Positions 20,008-31,432 of a DNA stretch of 64,000 nt are shown here, in pieces. Position 1 is the first letter of the stretch. Each line of letters begins with the position of its first letter. Origin of the DNA: [Mycobacterium] nativiensis (GTDB lineage: Bacteria; Actinomycetota; Actinomycetes; Mycobacteriales; Mycobacteriaceae); contig NZ_CP083986.1 of NCBI RefSeq assembly GCF_020172685.1, positions 3,753,861 through 3,817,860 of the forward strand, written 5' to 3'. The notes below the pieces were generated by a model that worked only from the letters and a program-made list of their open reading frames with translations, searched no databases and was not told the origin of the DNA. The position numbers and the translations under genes were made by a program.

Positions 20008-20313
20008 ATGACCCGCTACACAACGGGAGACGGCTTCCCGGACGTGGTGGTCACCGGTCTCGCGATGACGACGGCCCTGGCCACCGATGTGGACACCACC
20101 TGGAAGATGTTGCTGGACGGTCAGAGTGGGATTCGCAAGCTCACCGACCCGTTCGTCGAGAAGTATGACCTGCCGGTGCTGCATTCGCTCGACCCTCGGA
20201 TCGACCTCGACGTGGTGGCCGGCGGGCCGCGGCCGACTGACTACCGTTACGCGGTCAGCAACTCTTTCGGCTTCGGCGGCCACAACGTGGCGCTCGCGTT
20301 CGGAATGTACTGA
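20008..20313 (+). pseudogene. Internally deleted beta-ketoacyl-ACP synthase (KasA/KasB remnant), in frame
   Basis: This is a 101-residue frame with its own ribosome binding site (GGGAGG). Residues 1-56 match the start of KasB ([38 protein letters not shown]). Residues 57-101 match the very end of KasA/B ([28 protein letters not shown]). The roughly 330 residues between, with the catalytic Cys and both His, are missing, and the join is exactly in frame. It cannot condense acyl chains. It follows the antigen 85-like gene by 38 bases and is probably cotranscribed. It may be a decaying pseudogene, or a small protein that keeps the dimer or ACP-contact parts; I favour the first. Confidence 0.8.
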
Positions 20314-20335
20314 ACGGCAGTCCGAGTCCGCAGGG

Positions 20336-20491
20336 TCAGTACCAGTGGCGCCGGCCGGCCACCGGGCGTCCGACCGTCCCCAGCAGCCAGAACACCGCAC
20401 CGATGACCAGCAGGGCGATCCCGATCGCCCAGAGAACGTAGATCCCGAACACCAGCCCCAAGATCAGCAATACCAACCCGAGCCCGATCAT
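20336..20491 (-). CDS. DUF6131-type 51-residue membrane protein (copy 2)
   Basis: The minus strand encodes 51 residues: MIGLGLVLLILGLVFG, then LWAIGIALLVIGAVFWLLG, tail GRPVAGRRHWY. Length, hydrophobic pattern and tail equal copy 1 at 10726-10881. Below usual ORF cut-offs but well supported by the homology and by an exact SigF promoter at 20537-20562. It converges with the kas remnant, which ends 22 bases away. The function is unknown. Confidence 0.8.
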   Translation of the reverse strand: MIGLGLVLLILGLVFGIYVLWAIGIALLVIGAVFWLLGTVGRPVAGRRHWY

Positions 20492-20536
20492 GACGGGCCT
20501 CGGGTCTTGCATGCGGTCACTGTCATACGGGCGGGT

Positions 20537-20562
20537 TACCCATGCCGGGCTGCGGCAAAACC
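20537..20562 (-). promoter_or_regulatory. SigF promoter of DUF6131 copy 2
   Basis: Minus strand: GGTTT (20562-20558), 16 bases, GGGTA (20541-20537), an exact consensus, with ATG 20491 at 45 bases. It lies within an inverted repeat (CGGGTTACCC at 20532-20541 and its complement at 20571-20580). Confidence 0.85.
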
Positions 20563-20581
20563 CGTGCAGCGGGTAACCCGC

Positions 20582-20932
20582 TCAGCGCCTGAAGGCGACG
20601 AACAGTGCCAGCAGGTCGATCGACAACAGTGCCCAGCCCGCCAGGGGGACAAGGAATCCGCGCGGTCGCACCGCCGTGAAGAACGAGGCCAGGATGGTCA
20701 GCCCGGCGATGACCGGCGCGCCGTAGTACAGCACTCCGAACAGAACTCCGCTCGGTCCGAGGTCAGGGCACTCGACGGTGCTGCAGGCGGCGGTGCTCAT
20801 CACCGCCCCCACCGCGAAGGTCATCACCAGGGCGGCGCCGACTATGGTCAGCGCTGCCAGAACCCAGTTGACCCAGTACCGGGCAGGATGGGCGCCGGTC
20901 CCGCGCGGTACCGGCATCGGTTCTCCGGTCAC
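20582..20932 (-). CDS. Small membrane protein paired with a haem-binding protein (copy 1)
   Basis: This 116-residue protein has three to four hydrophobic segments, including WVNWVLAALTIVGAALVMTFAVG, GVLFGVLYYGAPVIAGLTILA and GWALLSIDLLALFVAF. Two Cys lie in ACSTVECPDLGPSG. It is homologous to the gene at 26458-26850 (matching Cys spacing and the FGLLFYGPA segment), and each copy neighbours a haem-binding-type protein. It starts at GTG 20932, 11 bases after the stop of the haem-binding gene, so it is probably read from that promoter. Function is unknown; a membrane partner for the exported protein is possible. Confidence 0.75.
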   Translation of the reverse strand: MTGEPMPVPRGTGAHPARYWVNWVLAALTIVGAALVMTFAVGAVMSTAACSTVECPDLGPSGVLFGVLYYGAPVIAGLTILASFFTAVRPRGFLVPLAGWALLSIDLLALFVAFRR

Positions 20933-20943
20933 TGAGCCATCAC

Positions 20944-21372
20944 TCAGTACTTGTCACAGGTCTTCGAGATCGGGCCGACCAGGTTGACGAACTCCGAGGC
21001 TTCCGGCACGCCCGCGGCCTGTTGGAGCATCTCTTCGCGCTGCTGCGGCGGCGCGGCGAGGAAATTCTGCAGGAAGGACTGCGCCATCGGTGTGGCGTTG
21101 AACTCTGCGGCCACTTTCGGTGACTGCGCGTTCATGGCGGCCATCACCTGCGAGTAGCTGCATGTGGTGCTGATCGCCGGGTTCTGGGACCACAGGCCCG
21201 GCTGAGCAGGCTGGCCCGGCTGAGCAGGTTGGCCCGGCTGAACAGGCTGGCCCGGCTGGGCAGGCTGACTCGGCTGGGCAGGTTCGGCGCTCGCCAGCCC
21301 GGCGCCGGCCGCCAGCGCCAGGGCGCAGCCGCCGGCAAAGGCGGCGATTCTGGTCAAAGGTGTTGTGCTCAT
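20944..21372 (-). CDS. Haemophore-like secreted protein with Pro/Gln repeats (copy 1)
   Basis: This 142-residue protein has a signal peptide to about residue 29 (GLASA), a QPGQPA repeat region (about residues 30-60), and a mycobacterial haem-binding-type domain: TTCSYSQVMAAMNAQSP, FLQNFLAAPPQQREEML, closing Cys in SKTCDKY. Two Cys at the domain ends presumably form a disulfide. The fold family includes Rv0203, which carries haem outside the cell; haem binding here is inferred. It is paralogous to 26009-26341. It is upstream of a membrane protein in the same operon. Confidence 0.85.
   Translation of the reverse strand: MSTTPLTRIAAFAGGCALALAAGAGLASAEPAQPSQPAQPGQPVQPGQPAQPGQPAQPGLWSQNPAISTTCSYSQVMAAMNAQSPKVAAEFNATPMAQSFLQNFLAAPPQQREEMLQQAAGVPEASEFVNLVGPISKTCDKY
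21196..21285 (-). repeat. 18-bp tandem repeat (5 units) inside the haemophore-like gene
   Basis: Five units of 18 bp (GCCCGGCTGAGCAGGCTG on the plus strand), the first four nearly exact. Each encodes QPGQPA on the minus strand. The paralogue at 26009-26341 lacks this region, so it is a recent expansion and likely to vary in copy number. Confidence 0.85.
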
Positions 21373-21430
21373 TGGTGTAAGTCCCCTTCAGTCGCTGCCG
21401 AACCGGATCGGTGACGGCACCGCAGTAGGC

Positions 21431-21455
21431 TTGCCGTTTTCGCCGGGGCTAAACC
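21431..21455 (-). promoter_or_regulatory. Degenerate SigF-type promoter of haemophore-like copy 1
   Basis: Minus strand: GGTTT (21455-21451), 15 bases, GGCAA (21435-21431). The -10 is poor, but the sequence aligns with the promoter of copy 2 (GGGAAAACGGGCAA there), having lost one base. It is back to back with the cutinase promoter at 21458. Confidence 0.4.
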
Positions 21456-21457
21456 AC

Positions 21458-21483
21458 GGTTTGCAGTTTGGCCTCAGTGGGTA
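21458..21483 (+). promoter_or_regulatory. SigF promoter of the second cutinase
   Basis: GGTTT (21458-21462), 16 bases, GGGTA (21479-21483). This is an exact consensus, with GTG 21498 fourteen bases downstream. It rules out the earlier starts (TTG 21468, GTG 21477). Confidence 0.85.
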
Positions 21484-21497
21484 TCGGACGAAATGCT

Positions 21498-22169
21498 GTG
21501 ATTGCACGGATACTCACCGCAGCGGGCCTGTGGGGCTCGATGCTGCTGCTCTGGCCCGCCGGCGATGCGGTCGCGTACGGTTGCCCCGATATCGAGGTGA
21601 TCTTCGCTCGCGGTACCACGGAACCGCCCGGCGTCGGGTGGATCGGCCAGCAGTTCGTCGACGCGCTGAGGTGGCGCGCCGGCGGTCGGCCGATGGACGT
21701 CTACCCGGTCGACTTCCCATCTGTGCCCGACTTCGCTCCCACCACTGCCGGTGTGGCCGACGCCGGCAGCCATATCCGCGACACCGCAGCGGCCTGCCCC
21801 GCGACGGCGATGGTTCTCGGCGGGTACTCCCGGGGTGCCGCCCTGATCGGGTACGCCACCGAGCCCACCGCTGCCGGGTTCGGCACCCCGTTACCGCCCG
21901 AGGTGGCCGGTCACGTCGCCGCCGTCGTGCTGCTGGGCAAACCGTCCGACGCGTACTTGGGCTCGATCGGTGCCCCGCCGGTGAAACTCGGCCCCGGATA
22001 CGCGGCCAAGAGCATCGACCTGTGCGCGCCCGGTGACCCGATCTGTTCGACGGGCGCCGACGGCGCCGCACACGCCGCCTACGCCGCGAACGGAATGACC
22101 GCGCAGGCGGCTGACTTCGCCATCGCACAGCTCAAACCGCCAGAACCCCTTCCAGCTCCGCCGATCTGA
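21498..22169 (+). CDS. Secreted cutinase-family serine esterase (second copy)
   Basis: This 223-residue protein has a signal peptide (IARILTAAGLWGSMLLLWPA, cleavage near AVA). Cutinase landmarks are VIFARGTTEPPG, the nucleophile motif GGYSRGAAL (Arg replaces the common Gln after Ser), CAPGDPICSTG with the catalytic Asp, and AAHAAYAANG with the His. The start GTG 21498 is set by the SigF promoter just upstream. It is similar in length and motifs to the cutinase at 18035-18766 but clearly diverged. A PPOX-type gene follows after 10 bases, probably in the same transcript. Confidence 0.9.
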   Translation: MIARILTAAGLWGSMLLLWPAGDAVAYGCPDIEVIFARGTTEPPGVGWIGQQFVDALRWRAGGRPMDVYPVDFPSVPDFAPTTAGVADAGSHIRDTAAACPATAMVLGGYSRGAALIGYATEPTAAGFGTPLPPEVAGHVAAVVLLGKPSDAYLGSIGAPPVKLGPGYAAKSIDLCAPGDPICSTGADGAAHAAYAANGMTAQAADFAIAQLKPPEPLPAPPI

Positions 22170-22179
22170 TTGGCGACCG

Positions 22180-22635
22180 GTGTGCATCATCGACCATGAC
22201 ATGCGCCAGATCGTGGCAAGCGCGCGACTGGCATTCGTCGCCACCGTCTGTGCGGACGGCTCGCCGAACCTGTCGCCCAAGGAATCGCTGTTGGTCTACG
22301 GCGACGAGCATCTGGCGTTCATGCACATGGCGTCGCCGAACACGGTGGCCGATCTGCGCCGCGACCCGCGTATCGAGGTGAACGTGGTGGACTTTCTCAA
22401 GCGCCGCGGGTACCGCTTCAAGGGCACCGCGCAGGTGCGCCCGCCCGGCGACGAGGTCTATGAGTGGCTGCGCCAGTGGGTCATCGACACTCTCGGGCCA
22501 CGGTTTCCGTGCCGCGAGGCGGTGTTGATCCGGGTCGAACGGGCATTGCCGATCGCCTCACCGGATTACATGTTCGGCGAGGCCCACGAAGCCGAACTCA
22601 TCCGGTCGTGGTCGACGATCTACGGGTTGCGCTGA
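22180..22635 (+). CDS. Pyridoxamine 5'-phosphate oxidase-fold flavin/F420-binding protein
   Basis: This 151-residue split-barrel protein has FVATVCADGSPNLSPKESLLVY at the N-terminus, NTVADLRRDPRIEVNVVDF and KRRGYRFKG in the middle. It belongs to the PPOX-like group that binds FMN or F420; cofactor and substrate cannot be told from sequence. Start GTG 22180 keeps the MRQIV segment at the distance seen in relatives; ATG 22201 is the alternative. It is downstream of the SigF-controlled cutinase by 10 bases and converges with sigF, which ends 6 bases beyond. Confidence 0.8.
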   Translation: MCIIDHDMRQIVASARLAFVATVCADGSPNLSPKESLLVYGDEHLAFMHMASPNTVADLRRDPRIEVNVVDFLKRRGYRFKGTAQVRPPGDEVYEWLRQWVIDTLGPRFPCREAVLIRVERALPIASPDYMFGEAHEAELIRSWSTIYGLR

Positions 22636-22641
22636 CCCGTT

Positions 22642-23430
22642 CTACTGCAACTGTTCCCGCATCCGCGCCAGCGACTTGGCCAGCAGGCGAGATACGTGCA
22701 TCTGGGAGATACCGACCCGCTCGGCGATCTGTGTCTGCGTCATCGACTCGAAGAAGCGCAGTACCAGCACGGTGCGCTCGCGCTCGGGAAGCGCGTTGAG
22801 CAAGGGCCGCAACGCTTCTCGATCATCAATTCGGACCAGGGCGGCGTCGACATCACCCAGCGTGTCGGCGATCGAGCGGACGTCGTCCTCGTCGGATTTG
22901 CCGCCACTGTCGATCGACAGCGTGTTGTAGGAGCTGCCCGCCACCAATCCTTCGACCACGTCGTCGCGGCTGATCTCCAGCTCTCGGGCCAGCTCTGAGG
23001 CCGTGGGGGCCCGGCCGAGTCGTTGTGACAGGTCGGCGGTCGCCGCCCCGAGCCTCAGATGCAGCTCTTTGAGCCGGCGGGGCACCTTGACCGACCAGCT
23101 GTTGTCGCGGAAATGCCGCCGGACCTCGCCCATGATCGTCGGCACCGCGAATGAGACGAAGTCCGAACCGGTCTCGACATCGAATCGGGTGACGGCGTTG
23201 ACCAGTCCGACCCGCGCGACCTGAACCAGGTCGTCGCGCAGCTCGCCGCGACCCTCGAAGCGACGCGCGATGTGGTCGGCCAGCGGCAGGCACCGCTCCA
23301 CGATCTTGTCCTTGCGGTTGCGGTGATCGGCTGAGTCGGAGTCGTATTGCGCAAGTTCGCGGAACAGGTCGCCGACATCGGAGTATTCCGAGCCGGACTG
23401 TGAGCCGCCGGGGGCGGCACGCCGGGTCAC
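22642..23430 (-). CDS. sigF: RNA polymerase sigma factor SigF
   Basis: This 262-residue group 3 sigma factor is almost identical in layout to M. tuberculosis SigF (261). Region 2 has QVARVGLVNAVTRFDVETG and SFAVPTIMGEVRRHFRDNSW, region 3 DLSQRLGRAPTASELAREL, and region 4 TQTQIAERVGISQMHVSRLL. SigF directs stress and stationary-phase transcription from GGTTT-N15/16-GGGTA promoters, 14 of which appear in this window. Start GTG 23430 overlaps the rsbW stop by 4 bases, so the anti-sigma and sigma are made together. In M. tuberculosis sigF abuts accA3; here 15 kb separates them. Confidence 0.97.
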   Translation of the reverse strand: MTRRAAPGGSQSGSEYSDVGDLFRELAQYDSDSADHRNRKDKIVERCLPLADHIARRFEGRGELRDDLVQVARVGLVNAVTRFDVETGSDFVSFAVPTIMGEVRRHFRDNSWSVKVPRRLKELHLRLGAATADLSQRLGRAPTASELARELEISRDDVVEGLVAGSSYNTLSIDSGGKSDEDDVRSIADTLGDVDAALVRIDDREALRPLLNALPERERTVLVLRFFESMTQTQIAERVGISQMHVSRLLAKSLARMREQLQ

Positions 23431-23864
23431 CGCCCGGCTTCCGCCCGTCGGGTTGTCAGGGTCACTCCGAATACCGCAACCGGGTTTCCGCCTTCATGAC
23501 CATCTCGGAACGTCCGCACGTCATCCACCAGCGACGTGAGCACGTGCCAACTGAAGCTGCCCGGCAACAGCACTTCGGCGCCGTCACAGGCGGCCGAGGC
23601 CTCGATCGTCACATCGTCGTCATGCGGATCGATGACCACTGTCAACGTCGCGTCCGGTGTCGCGCAACGGATCAGCAGGGTGCACAGCTCATCGATCGCC
23701 AGCCGCAGGTCGGCTACCTTGTCGACGTCGAGATCCTCGAAGGTGGCGATCGCACCGACCAACATGCGCACCACCGCCAGACTCTCGAGTCGCGGGGTCA
23801 CCCGCAGTTCGACGGCCCGTTCGCTACACGGCCGCGGAATCCGCTCGCTCTGAATGTCGGTCAT
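23427..23864 (-). CDS. rsbW: Anti-sigma-F factor RsbW (UsfX)
   Basis: This 145-residue GHKL-type anti-sigma factor is the same length as the M. tuberculosis protein. Features are RAVELRVTPRLESLAVVRMLVGA, the N-box region DLRLAIDELCTLLIRCA, and the C-terminal SFSWHVLTSLVDDVRTF. It binds SigF and releases it when STAS partners bind. ATG 23864 with GGGAGG upstream is preferred over ATG 23948. A SigF promoter at 24019-24043 makes the pair autoregulated, as in M. tuberculosis. Confidence 0.95.
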   Translation of the reverse strand: MTDIQSERIPRPCSERAVELRVTPRLESLAVVRMLVGAIATFEDLDVDKVADLRLAIDELCTLLIRCATPDATLTVVIDPHDDDVTIEASAACDGAEVLLPGSFSWHVLTSLVDDVRTFRDGHEGGNPVAVFGVTLTTRRAEAGR

Positions 23865-24018
23865 TGAGCCTCCCGGCGAAATCGGACCGAGACCACTGCT
23901 GGGCGCCAATCGACTGGTCACGGACGTCACCTGCCCGCACCGTCGCAAGTGTCGCTGTGACTCGAAATGGTCAACAGTCCATGACGGGCTGCCCGGAGAT
24001 CAGTCATGGGGGTGTCTA

Positions 24019-24043
24019 TACCCGGTCACCAGCGCATTCAACC
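24019..24043 (-). promoter_or_regulatory. SigF promoter of rsbW-sigF (autoregulation)
   Basis: Minus strand: GGTTG (24043-24039), 15 bases, GGGTA (24023-24019). It lies between usfY and rsbW and gives a leader of about 150 bases. Confidence 0.75.
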
Positions 24044-24079
24044 ACCAATTTCGACCAATTTCGACGCGGAGACGCAAAA

Positions 24080-24107
24080 CGGCCCGGCTGAAAAACCAAC
24101 CGGGCCG
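24080..24107 (-). terminator. Hairpin terminator after usfY
   Basis: An 8-bp GC stem (CGGCCCGG with its complement) with a 12-base loop lies 15 bases beyond the usfY stop. It separates usfY from the rsbW-sigF promoter. Confidence 0.65.
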
Positions 24108-24121
24108 CTTGACATCTCGGG

Positions 24122-24433
24122 CTAACTGGTCGAGTGCTGCCGATGTGCCTCCGGGTGAGCCAGGTGCCACTCATGATTCACCTTGCCGATCCGGCGGTGT
24201 TCGATGACCAGCCACAGTGCACCCAGTGCGGCGGCGATGACCGCGACGGCGGCCACCTCCACACCCTGGCGGTCGTGTCCGGTGCCGAACGCGGTCAGAC
24301 AGGCGATCCCGGTGACCATTCCCACCACCAGCAGCGTATAGCCGGGCCAGCCCATCACGTCGATGACGGCGCGGCCGGCATGCGGTCGGGTCGTCCGGAC
24401 GTGGTCAACAGGGTCGTGAAATGTATCGCCCAT
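24122..24433 (-). CDS. usfY: UsfY, SigF-locus membrane protein
   Basis: This 103-residue protein has two hydrophobic segments (WPGYTLLVVGMVTGIACLTAFG and VAAVAVIAAALGALWLVI) between a conserved N-terminus (DPVDHVRTTRPHAG) and a His-rich tail. It is the gene normally found just upstream of rsbW-sigF. ATG 24433 has CAGGAGAGGA upstream. The role is unknown. A paralogue lies at 7749-8033. Unlike the paralogue, no SigF promoter is visible directly before this copy. Confidence 0.88.
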   Translation of the reverse strand: MGDTFHDPVDHVRTTRPHAGRAVIDVMGWPGYTLLVVGMVTGIACLTAFGTGHDRQGVEVAAVAVIAAALGALWLVIEHRRIGKVNHEWHLAHPEAHRQHSTS

Positions 24434-24609
24434 TTGCAGTTCCTCTCCTGAATCGTCCGGCCAATCCGGAAGGCGTGCCCAGGAGATCGTCTTCGGTAAG
24501 CCGAACCTGCGCGCGCCCAAAAACTATCGTAGGCCGATGTGTTGTGCTTCGGGTTCGGCTTCCAGATGTTTCACAGGCATCTTGCAGTAAATCTGTGACC
24601 TGTCCGTAA

Positions 24610-24990
24610 TCAGCCCATACCGATGATCGGTGGGGCGCTCATCATCAAGACGAACAGCATCAACGACATCAGGAACCAGCCGGCGCCCTGCCAGCCCCAC
24701 CAGGTTCCACGTGCGCGCCACACCTGATATGTCCGCAGGAATGCCCGTACGCCGCCACCGGCCAGGATCACCGGCCCGCCCAGGCCGAGCACCGTCCGGT
24801 AAGGCCTCCCGCACGTAACGGTCACCGACAGCGGGTCGCAGGAGCCGGCCCAGAACGTCGCCAGCACAACGAACACCACGCCGACGGCGGTCATCACGCC
24901 GGCGAATCGAATCGCCGAGCGCACCTCCTCGTCCTCTTGCCCCAACCGGTCGCCGCCGGGGCCGGAGCGCGATGACATGCGGCGTTCCAT
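24610..24990 (-). CDS. Conserved membrane protein next to usfY
   Basis: This 126-residue protein has an Arg/Gly-rich N-terminus and three hydrophobic stretches (AGVMTAVGVVFVVLATFWAG; TVLGLGGPVILAGGG; FLMSLMLFVLMMSAPPIIG). In position and size it corresponds to Rv3289c of M. tuberculosis (from memory). The start could be ATG 24990 or ATG 24978; neither has a well-spaced ribosome binding site. No domain is recognised. No SigF promoter was found upstream. Confidence 0.65.
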   Translation of the reverse strand: MERRMSSRSGPGGDRLGQEDEEVRSAIRFAGVMTAVGVVFVVLATFWAGSCDPLSVTVTCGRPYRTVLGLGGPVILAGGGVRAFLRTYQVWRARGTWWGWQGAGWFLMSLMLFVLMMSAPPIIGMG

Positions 24991-25239
24991 GCCCCCTACC
25001 GTCCGCGCTGAAGAGCTCTGCGTCAAGGCGATTCACGTTTGGGCCGACGGCCCCGGCGGGAAACCCAGCGAGTGTGCCGGGCTGCAGATCGCGCGGGTCT
25101 GTCACATCCATGAATCCGGGGAGGGATTCCGAATCGGCTCGGGAGGGGGCCGAAGCCGCGGAGAAACGGGAACAGTCCCACCAGTAGGCAGATTGATGAC
25201 AGGCCCGGTCTGCCCAGCGGGCCGGGCCTATCGCGGCGC

Positions 25240-25264
25240 GGTTACCGGTGTTGCGTAACGGGTA
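25240..25264 (+). promoter_or_regulatory. SigF-type promoter of the GlnR-like regulator
   Basis: GGTTA (25240-25244), 15 bases, GGGTA (25260-25264). It has one mismatch in the -35. ATG 25306 follows with GGAGG. The rest of the 24991-25305 gap holds only a GC hairpin at 25202-25228 that I cannot assign. Confidence 0.7.
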
Positions 25265-25305
25265 GACGACTCTGGAGCGAAGCACCGAATGTTGGAGGCA
25301 AGCCG

Positions 25306-25980
25306 ATGGACATCGTGCTGCTGACGGATCGGGACGAGTTCGAACAGAAGCTGGCGGTTCTGCGGGCGTTTGGGCACTCGGTCACCCGCGCTCGGCTGGC
25401 CATCGACGCCCCGGACGAATGCCAGGGTGCCGCAGCCATTCTGGTGGACGGCTGTACCGACCTGCCGGCCACGCGCGAGACCTGCCGTCGGCTCAATGAA
25501 TGGGAACCGTCGGCCGCCGTACTGGTCGTGGTGACCGCTGAAGACTTGGTTGCGATAGACCCGGACTGGCAGGTGGACGACGTCCTGGTCGCTACCGCCG
25601 GCCCGGCCGAGGCGCATGCCCGGCTACGGTTGACGCTGGCCCGCCGACACCGCCCCTTCTGCAACGCTTTGCAATTCGGTGATCTCGTCATCTACCCGGA
25701 CAGCTATACCGCTGCGCTGGCGGACCATGATCTCGACCTCACCCTCACCGAGTTCAAGCTGCTCAACTATCTGGTCCAGCACGCCGGGCACGCGTTCACC
25801 CGCACCGAGCTGCTGCACGAGGTGTGGGGCCGCGAGGCCAAGCGCCGCACCGTCGACGTTCACGTGCAGCGCCTGCGCGCCAAGCTCGGCGTCGAGCACG
25901 AGTCGATAGTCGACACCGTTCGCGGCGTCGGGTACATGGTTGCGGAGTCACCTCAACGGCAACTGGCCATCGCCAACTAA
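25306..25980 (+). CDS. OmpR/GlnR-like DNA-binding response regulator
   Basis: This 224-residue protein has an N-terminal atypical receiver domain (about 1-110; VDGCTDLPATRETC occupies the usual phosphoacceptor strand). The C-terminal winged helix (about 120-215) has LTLTEFKLLNYLVQHAG, FTRTELLHEVWG and RTVDVHVQRLRAKLG. The pattern is that of the actinobacterial GlnR family, where the receiver often works without phosphorylation. It is smaller than, and distinct from, the housekeeping GlnR (Rv0818 type), so it is a paralogue with unknown targets. No kinase gene is adjacent. The SigF-type promoter makes it a possible second-tier regulator of the stress response. Confidence 0.87.
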   Translation: MDIVLLTDRDEFEQKLAVLRAFGHSVTRARLAIDAPDECQGAAAILVDGCTDLPATRETCRRLNEWEPSAAVLVVVTAEDLVAIDPDWQVDDVLVATAGPAEAHARLRLTLARRHRPFCNALQFGDLVIYPDSYTAALADHDLDLTLTEFKLLNYLVQHAGHAFTRTELLHEVWGREAKRRTVDVHVQRLRAKLGVEHESIVDTVRGVGYMVAESPQRQLAIAN

Positions 25981-26008
25981 GCCGGTCAACTAAGCCGGTT
26001 GAGCGAAT

Positions 26009-26341
26009 TCAGAATTTGTCGCAGCTGCTGGCCAGCGGGCCGAACAGCGCAACGTACTGGGCGGCGTCCGGCGAGGTCTGTGCCTCATCGACCATCTGCT
26101 GTCGCTGTGGCGGCGGCGCGGCGAGAAAGTTCTGCAACCAGGACTGCGCGGCCGGCGTCGCGTTGAACTGCGCGGCAACCCCCGGTGACTGCTCGTTCAT
26201 CGCAGCCACGACCTGCGAGTAGCTGCACGTGGTGTTGACGGCTGGATCCGTGGCCGGATCGGCGGACGCCGCTGCCAGGCCGGCAGTCAGCGCCAGCACG
26301 GCGCCCCCGCTCGCGGCGGCCAATCTCGTAAGGCCAGACAT
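26009..26341 (-). CDS. Haemophore-like secreted protein (copy 2)
   Basis: This 110-residue protein has a signal peptide to about residue 26 and the same haem-binding-type domain as 20944-21372: TTCSYSQVVAAMNEQSP, SWLQNFLAAPPPQRQQM, closing Cys in ASSCDKF. It lacks the Pro/Gln repeats of copy 1. ATG 26341 has AGAGAGG upstream, and a SigF-type promoter lies at 26410-26435. A paralogue of the membrane partner is immediately upstream rather than downstream, the reverse order of copy 1. Confidence 0.87.
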   Translation of the reverse strand: MSGLTRLAAASGGAVLALTAGLAAASADPATDPAVNTTCSYSQVVAAMNEQSPGVAAQFNATPAAQSWLQNFLAAPPPQRQQMVDEAQTSPDAAQYVALFGPLASSCDKF

Positions 26342-26409
26342 CACTCGGCAACCTCTCTTTTTCGTCTTTTTCGGGCGCCGGACACTCACCGGCGGCCTCG
26401 CCGAGGGAT

Positions 26410-26435
26410 TGCCCGTTTTCCCGGGCAGCCAAACC
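26410..26435 (-). promoter_or_regulatory. SigF-type promoter of haemophore-like copy 2
   Basis: Minus strand: GGTTT (26435-26431), 16 bases, GGGCA (26414-26410). The -35 is perfect and the -10 has one mismatch. Confidence 0.7.
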
Positions 26436-26457
26436 TGCACGGGCTGTAGTCGACAGT

Positions 26458-26850
26458 TCAGAACACCCAGGCCAGGACCGCCAGGTCGGCCAACACCATG
26501 GCAAAGCCGCCGGCCCATACCGCGATCCCTGCCCGATAGGTCGCGAAGAAGAACGCGAGAATCAGCGTCAAAGCCGCGACGGCAGCCGGTCCGTAGAACA
26601 GCAGCCCGAACACCAATCCGTTCATCTCGGGGTTCGGGCAGCCGGCGGTGGCGCACAGGGCGGTGCCCGCCGCCCTGGCCAATGCGAACGCCATCGTCAG
26701 CGCGGCGGCCGGGGCGACCAACAGCGACAACCCCCAGTTGAGCCAGGTCCACTCGCGCGGCGGTGGTTCAGGGGGTGCTACCGCGATGACGGGCGGCACA
26801 TCGGAGAAGATGGGCCGGATCGTCCGCGTCCTGTTGTACAGGATGGTCAT
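26458..26850 (-). CDS. Small membrane protein paired with a haem-binding protein (copy 2)
   Basis: This 130-residue protein has a Pro-rich cytosolic-looking N-terminus (APPEPPPREWTW) and hydrophobic segments LNWGLSLLVAPAAALTMAFAL, GLLFYGPAAVAALTLILAFFF and GGFAMVLADLAVLAW. Two Cys (LCATAGCPNPEMNG) align with copy 1 at 20582-20932. ATG 26850 was chosen inside a much longer spurious frame antisense to lhr; the exact SigF promoter at 26888-26913 supports it. The function is unknown. Confidence 0.75.
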   Translation of the reverse strand: MTILYNRTRTIRPIFSDVPPVIAVAPPEPPPREWTWLNWGLSLLVAPAAALTMAFALARAAGTALCATAGCPNPEMNGLVFGLLFYGPAAVAALTLILAFFFATYRAGIAVWAGGFAMVLADLAVLAWVF

Positions 26851-26887
26851 TGATCCGCCTCCGCTCGCCGCAGCCACTGTTGGCAGA

Positions 26888-26913
26888 TACCCGCCAACGG
26901 CGAACACAAAACC
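26888..26913 (-). promoter_or_regulatory. SigF promoter of membrane protein copy 2
   Basis: Minus strand: GGTTT (26913-26909), 16 bases, GGGTA (26892-26888), an exact consensus 37 bases before ATG 26850. It marks the right-hand end of the SigF-controlled block. Confidence 0.85.
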
Positions 26914-26956
26914 GCACCGCCCGACATCCCGGCCGGACAATTGGCACCATGGCGGA

Positions 26957-31431
<4,475 letters not shown>

Positions 31432-31432
<1 letters not shown>

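Noticed and set aside
25202..25228. GC hairpin between the divergent 24610-24990 and 25306 genes as a terminator
   Set aside because: It lies upstream of both genes, so it has no transcript to end; kept only as an unassigned hairpin.
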